Origin: Malonomonas sp036526255
GTDB taxonomy: Bacteria > Desulfobacterota > Desulfuromonadia > Desulfuromonadales > Geopsychrobacteraceae
Assembly (NCBI GenBank): GCA_036526255.1
Contig: DATCYW010000080.1
Span: forward strand, 62,001 to 126,000
Length of the DNA stretch: 64,000 nucleotides
Direction: 5' to 3'
Numbering within the stretch: position 1 is the first letter of the stretch; the number at the start of each line of letters is the position of its first letter. Below, piece after piece: positions 1 through 7,770 of this stretch. A model generated the notes under the pieces. It was not told the DNA's origin and made no database searches. It saw only the letters and a list, made by a program, of their open reading frames with translations. Position numbers and translations under genes: made by a program.

Positions 1-1578
1 ATCCGCGGTCTGCAGCTCTACGACCGGGTCTATATCGGCCATGCCCGGCTCTCCGGAGAAGTGGTCCACCTGGAAAAAACCTCGACCACGGTACAGGTCT
101 TTGAGGATACCCACGGCCTCAGCATCGGCGAGCCGGCAGAAGGCACGCGGGCGCCCTTAACCGTCAGTCTCGGTCCCGGGCTGCTGGGCGGGATTTTTGA
201 TGGTCTGCAGCGGCCGTTGCCGGCACTGCAGCAGGCAACCGGCGCTTTTTTGCAAACCACGCGGGAGATTCTGCCGATCGACCTGCAGCGCCAGTGGGAT
301 TTTACCCCGTCCAAACAGCCCGGTGAAACCGTTGCCGCCGGCGAGGTTTTCGGCTCCGTCGCCGAGGGGCACCTGCAGCATCCGCTGTTTGCCAGCCATG
401 CCGGTGAGCTCGAAACGATTACGCCAGGCACCTTTTCGCTGCATGAGCCGCTGGCGGTGCTCAAAGGGGGGCAGAAACTGTTCGGCTGGCAGAGCTGGCC
501 GGTGCGGCGGCCGCGCGTCAGCGGCGGCAAGCGTCCGGCTGAAACTCCCCTGATCACCGGTCAGCGCTGCATCGATTTTCTGTTTCCGATGCTCAAAGGC
601 GGGGTGGCGATCATCCCCGGTGGCTTCGGCACCGGCAAAACCGTGCTTGAGCAATCGATCGCCAAATTCGCCGATACCGACGTGGTGGTCTATGTCGGCT
701 GCGGCGAACGTGGCAACGAGATGGCCGGGCTGCTGCGCGAATTCGGCGAACTGCTTGACAGCGCCGGACGGCCGCTGCTGGAGCGGACCATCGTCGTCGC
801 CAACACTTCGAACATGCCGGTAGCGGCGCGTGAATCCTCGATCTTCACCGCTGTGACCATGGCCGAGTACTACCGCGACATGGGCTACGATGTGCTGTTT
901 CTTGCCGACAGCCTGTCGCGCTGGGCCGAAGCGCTGCGTGAAATCTCCGCGTCGCTGGAAGAGATCCCTGGCGAAGAGGGCTACCCGACCTACCTCAGTT
1001 CGCGGCTTGCCGCCTTCATCGAACGCGCCGGGGTGGTCGAAACAGCGCTCGGCAAGCCGGGTTCGCTGAGCATGATCCTGGCGGTTTCGCCGCCCGGCGC
1101 CGATTTCTCCGAACCGGTGACGCAGGCCTGCCTGAGGGCGGCCGGGGCTTTTTATCTGCTGGATACCGCTCTGGCGCACAGCCGGCATTTTCCGGCGATC
1201 CACTGGACACAGAGCTATTCGTTGTTCGCGGCTCAAGGTAGTACCTATTTCTGCCGCGAGGTTGATGAGCGCTGGCCGGAGCTGCAACGTCGTTGCCGCG
1301 ATATTCTGCAGCAGGAGGATGCGCTGCGCGAGGTGGTCGAGGTGGTCGGCATGGAAGGGCTGCAGGATCAGGATCGACTGTTGATGTCCGCTGCTGAGCG
1401 GGTACGGCGCGATTTTCTCTGCCAGAACAGCTTCACAGAAGATGCGTTTTCGGCGCCGGCGCAGACGGCGCAGCGGATTTCCGAGATCATTGAAAACTAC
1501 GCTCAGGCCTTGAAACGGTTACAGCAGGGGGAACTGTTAGCCGACATCCTCAAAGGGGGCGATGATGCGTCTGGCTGA
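1..1578 (+). CDS. atpA: V-type ATP synthase subunit A (catalytic), 5' partial
   Basis: Catalytic nucleotide-binding subunit of a V/A-type rotary ATPase, which couples ATP to H+ or Na+ movement at the membrane. The frame is open from base 1, so the true start lies upstream and 525 residues are visible; the family is usually about 580-600 residues. The P-loop (GGFGTGKT, encoded near 619-645) and the downstream ADSLSRWAEALREIS block are typical of subunit A. The stop (1576-1578) overlaps the start of subunit B by 17 bases, so the two are translationally coupled. Upstream subunits (K, I, E, C, F) must lie outside the window. Whether it makes or hydrolyses ATP, and which ion it uses, cannot be told from this subunit. 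Confidence 0.95.
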   Translation: MRGLQLYDRVYIGHARLSGEVVHLEKTSTTVQVFEDTHGLSIGEPAEGTRAPLTVSLGPGLLGGIFDGLQRPLPALQQATGAFLQTTREILPIDLQRQWDFTPSKQPGETVAAGEVFGSVAEGHLQHPLFASHAGELETITPGTFSLHEPLAVLKGGQKLFGWQSWPVRRPRVSGGKRPAETPLITGQRCIDFLFPMLKGGVAIIPGGFGTGKTVLEQSIAKFADTDVVVYVGCGERGNEMAGLLREFGELLDSAGRPLLERTIVVANTSNMPVAARESSIFTAVTMAEYYRDMGYDVLFLADSLSRWAEALREISASLEEIPGEEGYPTYLSSRLAAFIERAGVVETALGKPGSLSMILAVSPPGADFSEPVTQACLRAAGAFYLLDTALAHSRHFPAIHWTQSYSLFAAQGSTYFCREVDERWPELQRRCRDILQQEDALREVVEVVGMEGLQDQDRLLMSAAERVRRDFLCQNSFTEDAFSAPAQTAQRISEIIENYAQALKRLQQGELLADILKGGDDASG

Positions 1579-2890
1579 ACACTGCTACCGATCGGTCTGT
1601 GCAATCCGCGGGCCGCTGGTGTTTGTCGAGCGGGTCTTTGCGGCGCGCATCGGCGAAAGCGTGACCCTGCTGGCGCCGAACGGTCAGGCGCTGGACGGAG
1701 AGGTGCTGAAGATCGACACCGAACAGGTGCTGATTCAGGTCTTCGGCGAGACCCACGGCCTCGATCTGGAAAAGACCAGCGTTACTTTTCACGATTCGGT
1801 CAAGCGTGCGCCCCTGTCGCGGCATTGTCTGGGGCGGACCTTCAACGGTTCTTTCGCGCCGATCGACGGTGCGCCGATGTACATTCCCGAGCGCTGGCAG
1901 GCGGTCTCCGGGGTGCCGATCAACCCGGTCGCGCGGGAATATCCGCGTGAGATGATCGAGACCGGCATCTCCGCCATCGATGGCCTGAATAGCCTGATCA
2001 AGGGGCAGAAACTGCCGATCTTCTCCTGCGCCGGATTGCCGGCCCAGCAGCTGGTGGCACAGATTCTCTCGCAGGCGCGCCTGGCCGGGGAAGGGGAATT
2101 CGTCGTGGTGTTTGTCGCCCTGGGTCTCTCCTATCATGAATATCATTTTTTTCAGCAGACTCTGGAGCAGATGCCGAGCCGCTTTGTCGCCTTCTTCAAT
2201 CTGGCCGGCGAGCCGGTGGTTGAACGGCTGCTGGCGCCGCGGCTGGGGCTGACGGTGGCTGAGGACCTGGCGTTCCATCATCAGATGGACGTGCTGGTGA
2301 TTGTCAGCGACATGACCAACTACTGCGATGCCCTGCGGGAAATTTCCACCTCACGCGAAGAGCTGCCGGGGCGGCGCGGCTACCCCGGTTACATGTATTC
2401 CGATCTGGCTTCGCTTTACGAGCGGGCCGGGCGGTTGCTGGATCGGCCGGGTTCGGTGACCATGCTGCCGGTGCTGACCATGCCGGAGGATGACATCGCC
2501 CACCCCATCCCCGACCTGACCGGTTACATCACTGAAGGGCAGATTGTGCTGTCGCGCGAGATGCAGCAGAAGGGCATCTTCCCGCCGATCGATGTGCTCC
2601 CCTGTCTGTCACGGCTGATGCAGCACGGCATTGGCGAGGGGCAGACCCGCGCCGATCACCGGCAGATTGCCAACCGGCTCTATCAGAGTTACGCCAAAGG
2701 GCGCGAGCTGCGCAAGCTGGCGGCAGTGGTTGGAAAGGAGGGGTTGCTCGAGGAGGATCAGACGATGCTGGCGATGGCCGATGACTTCGAGCGCCGTTTC
2801 GTTCATCAGGGGGAGCAGCGCCGCGACATCTTGCAGACGCTTGATCTGGGGCTGGAACTGCTGGAAGAGTACAAGGTGGAGCTGTCATGA
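1562..2890 (+). CDS. atpB: V-type ATP synthase subunit B (regulatory)
   Basis: Non-catalytic nucleotide-binding partner of subunit A in the A3B3 head of a V-type ATPase; 442 residues, close to the usual 460. As expected for B it lacks a classical GxxGxGKT loop, and it keeps the family block around YPGYMYSDLASLYERAGR, which supplies the arginine that reaches into the catalytic site of A. Two adjacent ATG codons (1562 and 1565) could start it; both lie inside the end of subunit A. It ends in an ATGA overlap with subunit D. This is the V-type B subunit, not the F-type a subunit that shares the symbol atpB. Confidence 0.95.
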   Translation: MMRLAEHCYRSVCAIRGPLVFVERVFAARIGESVTLLAPNGQALDGEVLKIDTEQVLIQVFGETHGLDLEKTSVTFHDSVKRAPLSRHCLGRTFNGSFAPIDGAPMYIPERWQAVSGVPINPVAREYPREMIETGISAIDGLNSLIKGQKLPIFSCAGLPAQQLVAQILSQARLAGEGEFVVVFVALGLSYHEYHFFQQTLEQMPSRFVAFFNLAGEPVVERLLAPRLGLTVAEDLAFHHQMDVLVIVSDMTNYCDALREISTSREELPGRRGYPGYMYSDLASLYERAGRLLDRPGSVTMLPVLTMPEDDIAHPIPDLTGYITEGQIVLSREMQQKGIFPPIDVLPCLSRLMQHGIGEGQTRADHRQIANRLYQSYAKGRELRKLAAVVGKEGLLEEDQTMLAMADDFERRFVHQGEQRRDILQTLDLGLELLEEYKVELS

Positions 2891-3519
2891 TTCAGGCGAC
2901 CAGAAGCAATCTGCTGCTGCTGAAGGACCGCCGCAAGACGGTGGTCAACTGCACCGGCATTCTCAAAGGGCGGCGGCAGGCGCTGATCAAGAAGTTTCTC
3001 GAAATCGGCCGGCCGCTGCTCGCCTCGCGCGAGGAGACCCGGCGGCGCTATGGGCAGGGTATCGAAGAGCTGCAGACCAGTCTGGGGCTGGAGGGGCAGG
3101 ATTATATCGCTTCGCTGGCGCTGATCAGCCAGCGCCATCTGGGGGTGGAAGTGGTGGAAATGAACCTGCTCGGCCTGAAATATCGTGACCTGACCGAGGT
3201 CGAAACGGCCAGCCGGTCCTTGGTCGAGCGTGACTACGATTACCCGGCCGTGACCCCGCATCTGGATGAAGCGCTGCAACTGTTCGAAGCGATTATCGAA
3301 GAGATGCTGGCGATGGCCCGCTACGAGGGGATGTTCCGTCGGCTTGGCGAAGAGTTGCTGCGGATCACCCGACGGATTCGGGTGCTGGAGGAGCGGGTGC
3401 TGCCGGGTTTGCAGGGCGATATCCGCGAGATCGGTCATTATCTGGCCGAGCGCGAGCGCGAGGCTTACTATCGGATGAAGATGTTCAAGGGGTACAGCGC
3501 GCGGCGGCGGGCTCAGTAG
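2887..3519 (+). CDS. atpD: V-type ATP synthase subunit D (central stalk)
   Basis: Central rotor-shaft subunit of the V-type ATPase, 210 residues, the normal length for subunit D. It is rich in charged and hydrophobic helical sequence at both ends, fitting the long antiparallel coiled coil that fills the A3B3 cavity. The N-terminal segment with KDRRKTVVNCTGILKGRR is the conserved start of the family. It overlaps subunit B by four bases (ATGA), so A, B and D form one translationally coupled operon. It is the last gene of the operon here and its stop overlaps, tail to tail, the stop of the convergent HDOD gene by seven bases. No terminator is visible between them. Confidence 0.93.
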   Translation: MIQATRSNLLLLKDRRKTVVNCTGILKGRRQALIKKFLEIGRPLLASREETRRRYGQGIEELQTSLGLEGQDYIASLALISQRHLGVEVVEMNLLGLKYRDLTEVETASRSLVERDYDYPAVTPHLDEALQLFEAIIEEMLAMARYEGMFRRLGEELLRITRRIRVLEERVLPGLQGDIREIGHYLAEREREAYYRMKMFKGYSARRRAQ

Positions 3520-4376
3520 ATCAGCGTGGCTTTCGGGTTGATAATCACCAGCACCTCAAAACATTCCAGGTTGGCATCCATCGCCAGCAGGCCGAGTTCT
3601 TCACCGGTCAATTCCATGCCATTGAGCTTGGTCGCTTCCAAGGTTTCCAGATTCTGCTGTTTGCCATCTTTTAGTTCGGGCTCCACGCAGTCGGTCAGGC
3701 GTAAGGCCAGATTCAGGATATTGGCCTCAGCACTGTAATCGTCGGCGGACTCCGGCTGGTTCTGGTAGCGCACCGGCTGCCAGAGATTTTTCGGCAACTG
3801 CCAGCTCTCCAGCAACGCCGCACCCAGCTCCGCTGAGCCGAACCCCAGTCTCTGTGTCGTCACTTCGTTGAAGCTCTGTCCAGTTTCTTCGGCGCGTTGG
3901 AAAATCTCCTTCGCCTGATTCGGCAAGCTGCTGATCAGCACCAGTCGCCCGACGTCATGCAGCAAGCCGGATAAAAACATCGACTCGCCCTTGCCGCCCT
4001 GATTGAGCAGCGCCAGCTTTTTGGCCACCAGACCGCAATAGACGCTGCGGTGCCAGAAGCTGTCCATGTTGATCATTTCCGCCGGGATGTCATCGAAGGC
4101 CTGAGTGACGGTGGCGGCCATCAGCAGGGAGCGCAGTTCGTCGGTGCCGATCAGGGTGATCGCACGTGATACGGTATCGACTTGTGCGGGGAAGCTGTAA
4201 AAGGCGCTGTTGACCAGTTTCAGCAAGCGGGCGGCAAGCGCCGGGTCATGATTGATGACTTCGCCGATCTCTCTGGCGTTGGCCGTCGGGGAGTTGAGCA
4301 GTTCGTTGGCGCGAAGGACCGCATCCGGCAGCGAGACCAGATTGTGCATCCCTTTGATGATATCTTCAGCTGTCAT
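3513..4376 (-). CDS. HDOD-domain signalling protein
   Basis: A 287-residue protein made almost entirely of one HDOD domain, the HD-related output domain common in signalling proteins. It keeps the HD pair in SGLLHDVGRLVL and the upstream INHDPALAARLLKLVNSAFY block typical of the family. HDOD proteins usually act as non-catalytic scaffolds in regulatory pathways; no partner is evident here. An upstream extension to 4607 is possible in frame, but the ATG at 4376 is preferred: it starts MTAEDIIKGM, it has an AAGGA site 9 bases upstream, and a promoter lies at 4415-4444, inside that extension. The tail overlaps the V-ATPase D gene by seven bases. Confidence 0.82.
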   Translation of the reverse strand: MTAEDIIKGMHNLVSLPDAVLRANELLNSPTANAREIGEVINHDPALAARLLKLVNSAFYSFPAQVDTVSRAITLIGTDELRSLLMAATVTQAFDDIPAEMINMDSFWHRSVYCGLVAKKLALLNQGGKGESMFLSGLLHDVGRLVLISSLPNQAKEIFQRAEETGQSFNEVTTQRLGFGSAELGAALLESWQLPKNLWQPVRYQNQPESADDYSAEANILNLALRLTDCVEPELKDGKQQNLETLEATKLNGMELTGEELGLLAMDANLECFEVLVIINPKATLIY

Positions 4377-4414
4377 GGTGTCGTTCCTTCGTCGCGGGTT
4401 GTTTGCTGTTGCTA

Positions 4415-4444
4415 ATAATAGCGGCATTTGCCGTCGTTTGCCAA
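4415..4444 (-). promoter_or_regulatory. Predicted sigma-70 promoter of the HDOD gene
   Basis: On the minus strand a TTGGCA box (4439-4444) and a TATTAT box (4415-4420) are separated by 18 bases. Its distance of about 35-40 bases from the chosen HDOD start fits a short leader and argues against the longer reading frame. Confidence 0.5.
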
Positions 4445-4480
4445 TCATTCTAATCCGTCCAGTATAGCAGTCCGCTGCGC

Positions 4481-5272
4481 TTAAGCCAGGCGCTGCCGTA
4501 GCAGAAAGCTGCCCATAAACAGTCCACAGGCGGCAACCACAATAGAAGGCCCGGCCGGGGTGTCCCAGGTGAAGGAACCGTACAGGCCGCCAACAACCGC
4601 GAGGCAACCGATCAGGCTGGCGAGCAGCGCCATGATTTCAGGATTGCCGGCAAAGCGGCGCGCGGTCGCGGCCGGGATAATCAGCAGCGAGGTGACCAGT
4701 AACAGCCCGACTACCTTCATCATCACCGCGACGGTCAGGGCGATCAGGGCGAGAAACGCCCAGTTGATCCGTTCGACCGGCAGCCCTTCAACCCGTGCCA
4801 GATCTTCATGGATGGTGATCGCCAGCAGCGGCTTCCAGATGAACAGCAGTCCGGCCAGGGCCAGTCCGCCGCCACCGTAAATCCACCAGAGATCGGCGCT
4901 GCCAATAGCGAGGATATCCCCGAACAGGTAGGCGAGCAGGTCGACCCGGACATCCTGCAGGAACGCCAGCACCACCAGCCCCAGCGAGAGGGCGCCGTGG
5001 GAAAAAATCCCCAGCAGGGTGTCGCTTGACAGTTGCTTCTGGCGTTGGCCGAAAAACAGCAGCAGCGCCAGCAGCTGGCAGATCAGCAGAATCCCCAGAG
5101 TCAGATTCAGCTGCAGCAGAAAGCCGAAGGCGACGCCGAGCAGCGCCGAGTGGGAGAGGGTGTCGCCGAAATAGGCCAGCCGCCGCCAGACGATAAAAGA
5201 GCCGAAGGGGCCGGCGACCAGCGCCACACCAAGCCCGCCCAGCAGGGCGCGCAGCAGAAAATCATCGATCAT
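4481..5272 (-). CDS. znuB: Zinc ABC transporter permease
   Basis: Membrane-spanning permease of a ZnuABC-type zinc importer, 263 residues with about seven to eight hydrophobic helices, as expected for the ABC-3 family. It begins in a four-base overlap with znuC, so zur, znuC and znuB are read as one coupled message from the divergent promoter near 6550. The presence of Zur and its box in the same cluster makes zinc a much better substrate guess than manganese or iron. It is the last gene of the operon. The 100 bases after it hold only the promoter of the HDOD gene. Confidence 0.9.
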   Translation of the reverse strand: MIDDFLLRALLGGLGVALVAGPFGSFIVWRRLAYFGDTLSHSALLGVAFGFLLQLNLTLGILLICQLLALLLFFGQRQKQLSSDTLLGIFSHGALSLGLVVLAFLQDVRVDLLAYLFGDILAIGSADLWWIYGGGGLALAGLLFIWKPLLAITIHEDLARVEGLPVERINWAFLALIALTVAVMMKVVGLLLVTSLLIIPAATARRFAGNPEIMALLASLIGCLAVVGGLYGSFTWDTPAGPSIVVAACGLFMGSFLLRQRLA

Positions 5273-6015
5273 CGGCAGTCTCCGTGTTCCGTACAGTTGT
5301 CATGCCGGTGCGCCCGGTCGTGGGTGTAGATCGCCAGATGCTGCACCGCCAGCGGGCCGAACAGCTCCAGGTAGGCTGGATCGTTGCTGACGATCTCTGG
5401 CGTGCCGCTGCAGCAGATGTGGCGATTGAGACAGAGCACCCGGTCGGTGGCGGCCATCACCAGGTGCAGGTCGTGCGAGACCATCAGCACCGAGCAGTTG
5501 CGCTGCTCGCGAATGCGGGTGATCAGTTGATAGAGCTCGATCTGACCATGCACATCGACCCCCTGAACCGGTTCGTCAAGCACCAGCAGGTCCGGTTCGC
5601 GCATCAGTGCCCGCGCCAGCAGCACCCGCTGCAGCTCGCCGCCGGAAATGTTCTGCAGCGGCGATTCAAGCACGTGCGCCGCGCCGACTTCTTTCAGCAG
5701 CGGTAGCACCTTGTCGCGCTGCTGATTGCCGGTCAGGGTCAGAAAGCGCTTCACCGACAGCGGGAAGGTCGGGTCGATGTGCAGGCGCTGCGGCATGTAG
5801 CCGATGTTGATCCCCGGCTGCCGCTGCACCGTACCGGTGGTCGGCGCCAGCAGTCCCAGGGCGATCCGCAGCAGGGTGGTTTTGCCGGCGCCGTTGGGGC
5901 CGATAATGGTGAGGATTTCGCCCCGGCCGATCTTCAGGTCGACCTGCTTCAGCAGCTGTCGTTGTCCGACAAACAGATCGACCGCAGTGAGTTCCAGCAG
6001 GTTGTTGTCAGTCAC
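5269..6015 (-). CDS. znuC: Zinc ABC transporter ATP-binding protein
   Basis: ATPase of the ZnuABC zinc importer, 248 residues. The Walker A (GPNGAGKTT, near residue 39), the ABC signature ISGGELQRV and the Walker B LLVLDEPVQGVD are all present, followed by the SHDLHLV switch histidine. The C-terminus carries several histidines and cysteines (IYTHDRAHRHDNCTEHGDCR), a possible metal-binding tail seen in some ZnuC proteins. It overlaps zur upstream and znuB downstream by four bases each, so the three genes are coupled. Confidence 0.92.
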   Translation of the reverse strand: MTDNNLLELTAVDLFVGQRQLLKQVDLKIGRGEILTIIGPNGAGKTTLLRIALGLLAPTTGTVQRQPGINIGYMPQRLHIDPTFPLSVKRFLTLTGNQQRDKVLPLLKEVGAAHVLESPLQNISGGELQRVLLARALMREPDLLVLDEPVQGVDVHGQIELYQLITRIREQRNCSVLMVSHDLHLVMAATDRVLCLNRHICCSGTPEIVSNDPAYLELFGPLAVQHLAIYTHDRAHRHDNCTEHGDCR

Positions 6016-6509
6016 GCCGGACTCCTTTTGCGACAGCTGGGGCAGAGGCCCATGATTTCGACGGTCTGACGACTGGTGACAAACCCCGATTCTGCGGCGC
6101 TTTTTTCGATGACGCAGGTGATCGCCGCGACATCGAGTTCGGCCAGGGTTTTACAGGATTCGCAGATAAGAAACTGCCCGTCGTGCGGCTCTCCTGGATG
6201 GGCGCAGCCGACATAGGCGTTCAGTGAGGCGATGCGGTGCACCAGCCCCAGTTGCTGTAAAAAATCAAGCGCCCGGTAAACGGTCGGCGGCGCGGTGCGG
6301 CCATCCTGCTGCAGCAGTTCGAGAACTTCATAGGCGCCGATCGGCTTGTGCTGCTGCCAGACCAGCTCGAGCACGCGGCGGCGGATTGTGGTAAACCGCT
6401 GCTGCTGCTGTTGGCAGAGCAGCTCGGCCCGGTCCAGGGCTTCAGATATGCAGTTTTGATGGTGCTGAGCATCCTGGCAGGTAAACGCCGCCTGCGGTGT
6501 CTCGGTCAT
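6012..6509 (-). CDS. zur: Fur-family zinc regulator (Zur-like)
   Basis: Fur-family repressor of 165 residues. The winged-helix part contains APPTVYRALDFLQQLGLVHRI, and two CxxC pairs (CESC and CPSC) form the usual structural zinc site. Zur rather than Fur is inferred from context: it is the first gene of zur-znuC-znuB and faces znuA across a palindrome that matches the known Zur box. Like other Zur proteins it should repress when zinc is plentiful, and the operon would then be autoregulated. A good ribosome site (AGGAG) precedes the ATG at 6509. The N-terminal extension with CQDAQHHQNC is longer than in many relatives and may bind metal. Confidence 0.88.
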   Translation of the reverse strand: MTETPQAAFTCQDAQHHQNCISEALDRAELLCQQQQQRFTTIRRRVLELVWQQHKPIGAYEVLELLQQDGRTAPPTVYRALDFLQQLGLVHRIASLNAYVGCAHPGEPHDGQFLICESCKTLAELDVAAITCVIEKSAAESGFVTSRQTVEIMGLCPSCRKRSPA

Positions 6510-6527
6510 AAAAAACTCCTGATCAAC

Positions 6528-6555
6528 TTGATTTCAGATAGTGTTATATTATAAC
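6528..6555 (+). promoter_or_regulatory. Promoter of znuA
   Basis: Plus-strand TTGATT (6528-6533) and TATAAC (6550-6555) with a 16-base spacer. The -10 box forms the right arm of the Zur palindrome. The znuA ATG follows 45 bases later behind a TTGGAG ribosome site. Confidence 0.55.
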
Positions 6556-6558
6556 GTT
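6541..6558. promoter_or_regulatory. Zur box in the divergent zur/znuA promoter region
   Basis: A perfect 6-1-6 inverted repeat GTTATA-T-TATAAC (6543-6555), centred at 6549. It closely matches the Zur operator known from enteric bacteria (TGTTATAnTATAACA core). It overlaps the -10 boxes of both divergent promoters, so one bound Zur dimer could shut off both transcripts. Confidence 0.85.
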
Positions 6559-6575
6559 CCAGATGTGTCCGTCAA
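6548..6575 (-). promoter_or_regulatory. Promoter of zur-znuC-znuB
   Basis: Minus-strand TTGACG (6570-6575) and TATAAT (6548-6553), 16 bases apart. The -10 box lies inside the Zur box, the usual arrangement for direct repression. Confidence 0.7.
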
Positions 6576-6599
6576 TGTCCTGCTATTGGAGTCACCGGT

Positions 6600-7532
6600 A
6601 TGAAAAAAACTCTGCTGCCCTGTTTGGTGGTTTTTTGTGTTTTCTGTCTGACGAGTACGGTCTTAGGCGCGCAGCCATCGGCGCCCCAGGTGGTGGTCAG
6701 CATCAAGCCGATCCATGCGCTGGTCGCCGGAGTGATGCAGGGGGTCGGTGAGCCGCAACTTTTGCTCAAGGGGGGTGGTTCTCCGCACGGCTATGTCCTG
6801 CGTCCATCAGAAGCGCGGGCGCTGTCGCGCGCCGATCTGATCATCTGGGTCGGTCACCAGCTGGAGACTTTTCTCGAAAAGCCGCTTGAAACTCTGGGGA
6901 AGAACGCCCGGCAACTGGAGCTGAGCGAGGCATTGCAGTCGCAACTGCTGCCGCTGCGCGAGCAGGGCAACTGGGAATCTCACACGCATGATGAGCCTGC
7001 GGGGCATGTGACGGCAGAAGAAATGAATCCGCATCTCTGGCTGGATCCGCTGCTGGCGAAGCAGCTGGTTATGCAGGTTGCAGAGGTTCTGGCTGAGATT
7101 GATCCGTTGCACCAACAGCAGTACCGGCAGAATGCCGGGCAGCTGCTGACGCGGCTTGATCTTCTTCATCGCCAGTTGCAGGTGAAGCTAGCTCCGGTCA
7201 AAGCGATCCCCTATGTGGTGTTTCACGACGCCTACCAGTATTTTGAGAGTGCCTACGGTCTCAATGCAGTCGGTTCGATCGCGGTCGATCCGGAACGCCA
7301 GCCGGGTGCTAGGCGAATTCTGCAGATGCGGGAGAAGATCACCCGTCTGCAGGCCCGTTGTGTTTTCAGCGAACCGCAGTTCGAGCCACGGTTGCTGGCC
7401 ACGCTGATCGAAGGGACCGAAGCCCGCACCGGGATTCTCGATCCGCTTGGCGCCGAGCTGCCGGCCGGACCGGAGACATATTTTCTGCTGTTGAACCGTT
7501 TGGCGGATGATCTGTTGCGTGGGTTGCAGTGA
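6600..7532 (+). CDS. znuA: Periplasmic zinc-binding protein of ZnuABC
   Basis: Solute-binding protein that captures zinc in the periplasm and hands it to ZnuB; 310 residues with a clear Sec signal peptide (about residues 1-24). Three histidines fit the metal site of the family: H63 (SPHGY), H145 (NPHLWLDP) and H209 (FHDAYQYFE), with D281 (ILDPLG) as the likely fourth ligand. The histidine-rich loop before NPHLW is short here (SHTHDEPAGH, about 127-136) compared with enteric ZnuA. It is transcribed divergently from zur-znuC-znuB and shares the Zur box. A terminator at 7702-7740 probably ends the transcript. Confidence 0.93.
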   Translation: MKKTLLPCLVVFCVFCLTSTVLGAQPSAPQVVVSIKPIHALVAGVMQGVGEPQLLLKGGGSPHGYVLRPSEARALSRADLIIWVGHQLETFLEKPLETLGKNARQLELSEALQSQLLPLREQGNWESHTHDEPAGHVTAEEMNPHLWLDPLLAKQLVMQVAEVLAEIDPLHQQQYRQNAGQLLTRLDLLHRQLQVKLAPVKAIPYVVFHDAYQYFESAYGLNAVGSIAVDPERQPGARRILQMREKITRLQARCVFSEPQFEPRLLATLIEGTEARTGILDPLGAELPAGPETYFLLLNRLADDLLRGLQ

Positions 7533-7701
7533 AATTAATTTCTTTATTGCCGAAAATCAGACTCTGAATAATTTCCTGTATATTATTGGTTTGTTATAGC
7601 GAATTTCTGTTGCTGTTGCGCGTCGGTTTTAACCGTCCGGAAGGCCGGTTTGCAGTTGACCGGCGTTTCGCAACGGTGGTAAATTCCCCTGACAAATTTA
7701 C

Positions 7702-7740
7702 AACCGATCAGTGCCTTTATGGTTGATCGGTTTTCTTCTT
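7702..7740 (+). terminator. Intrinsic terminator between znuA and dnaE
   Basis: AACCGATCA (7702-7710) pairs with TGATCGGTT (7724-7732), a 9-base stem, followed by a T-rich tract. It lies 170 bases past znuA and only about 30 bases before dnaE, so it might instead act as an attenuator in the dnaE leader. Confidence 0.6.
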
Positions 7741-7770
7741 TTTACTCCCTGAATTTTTCCGCCGGAAATT

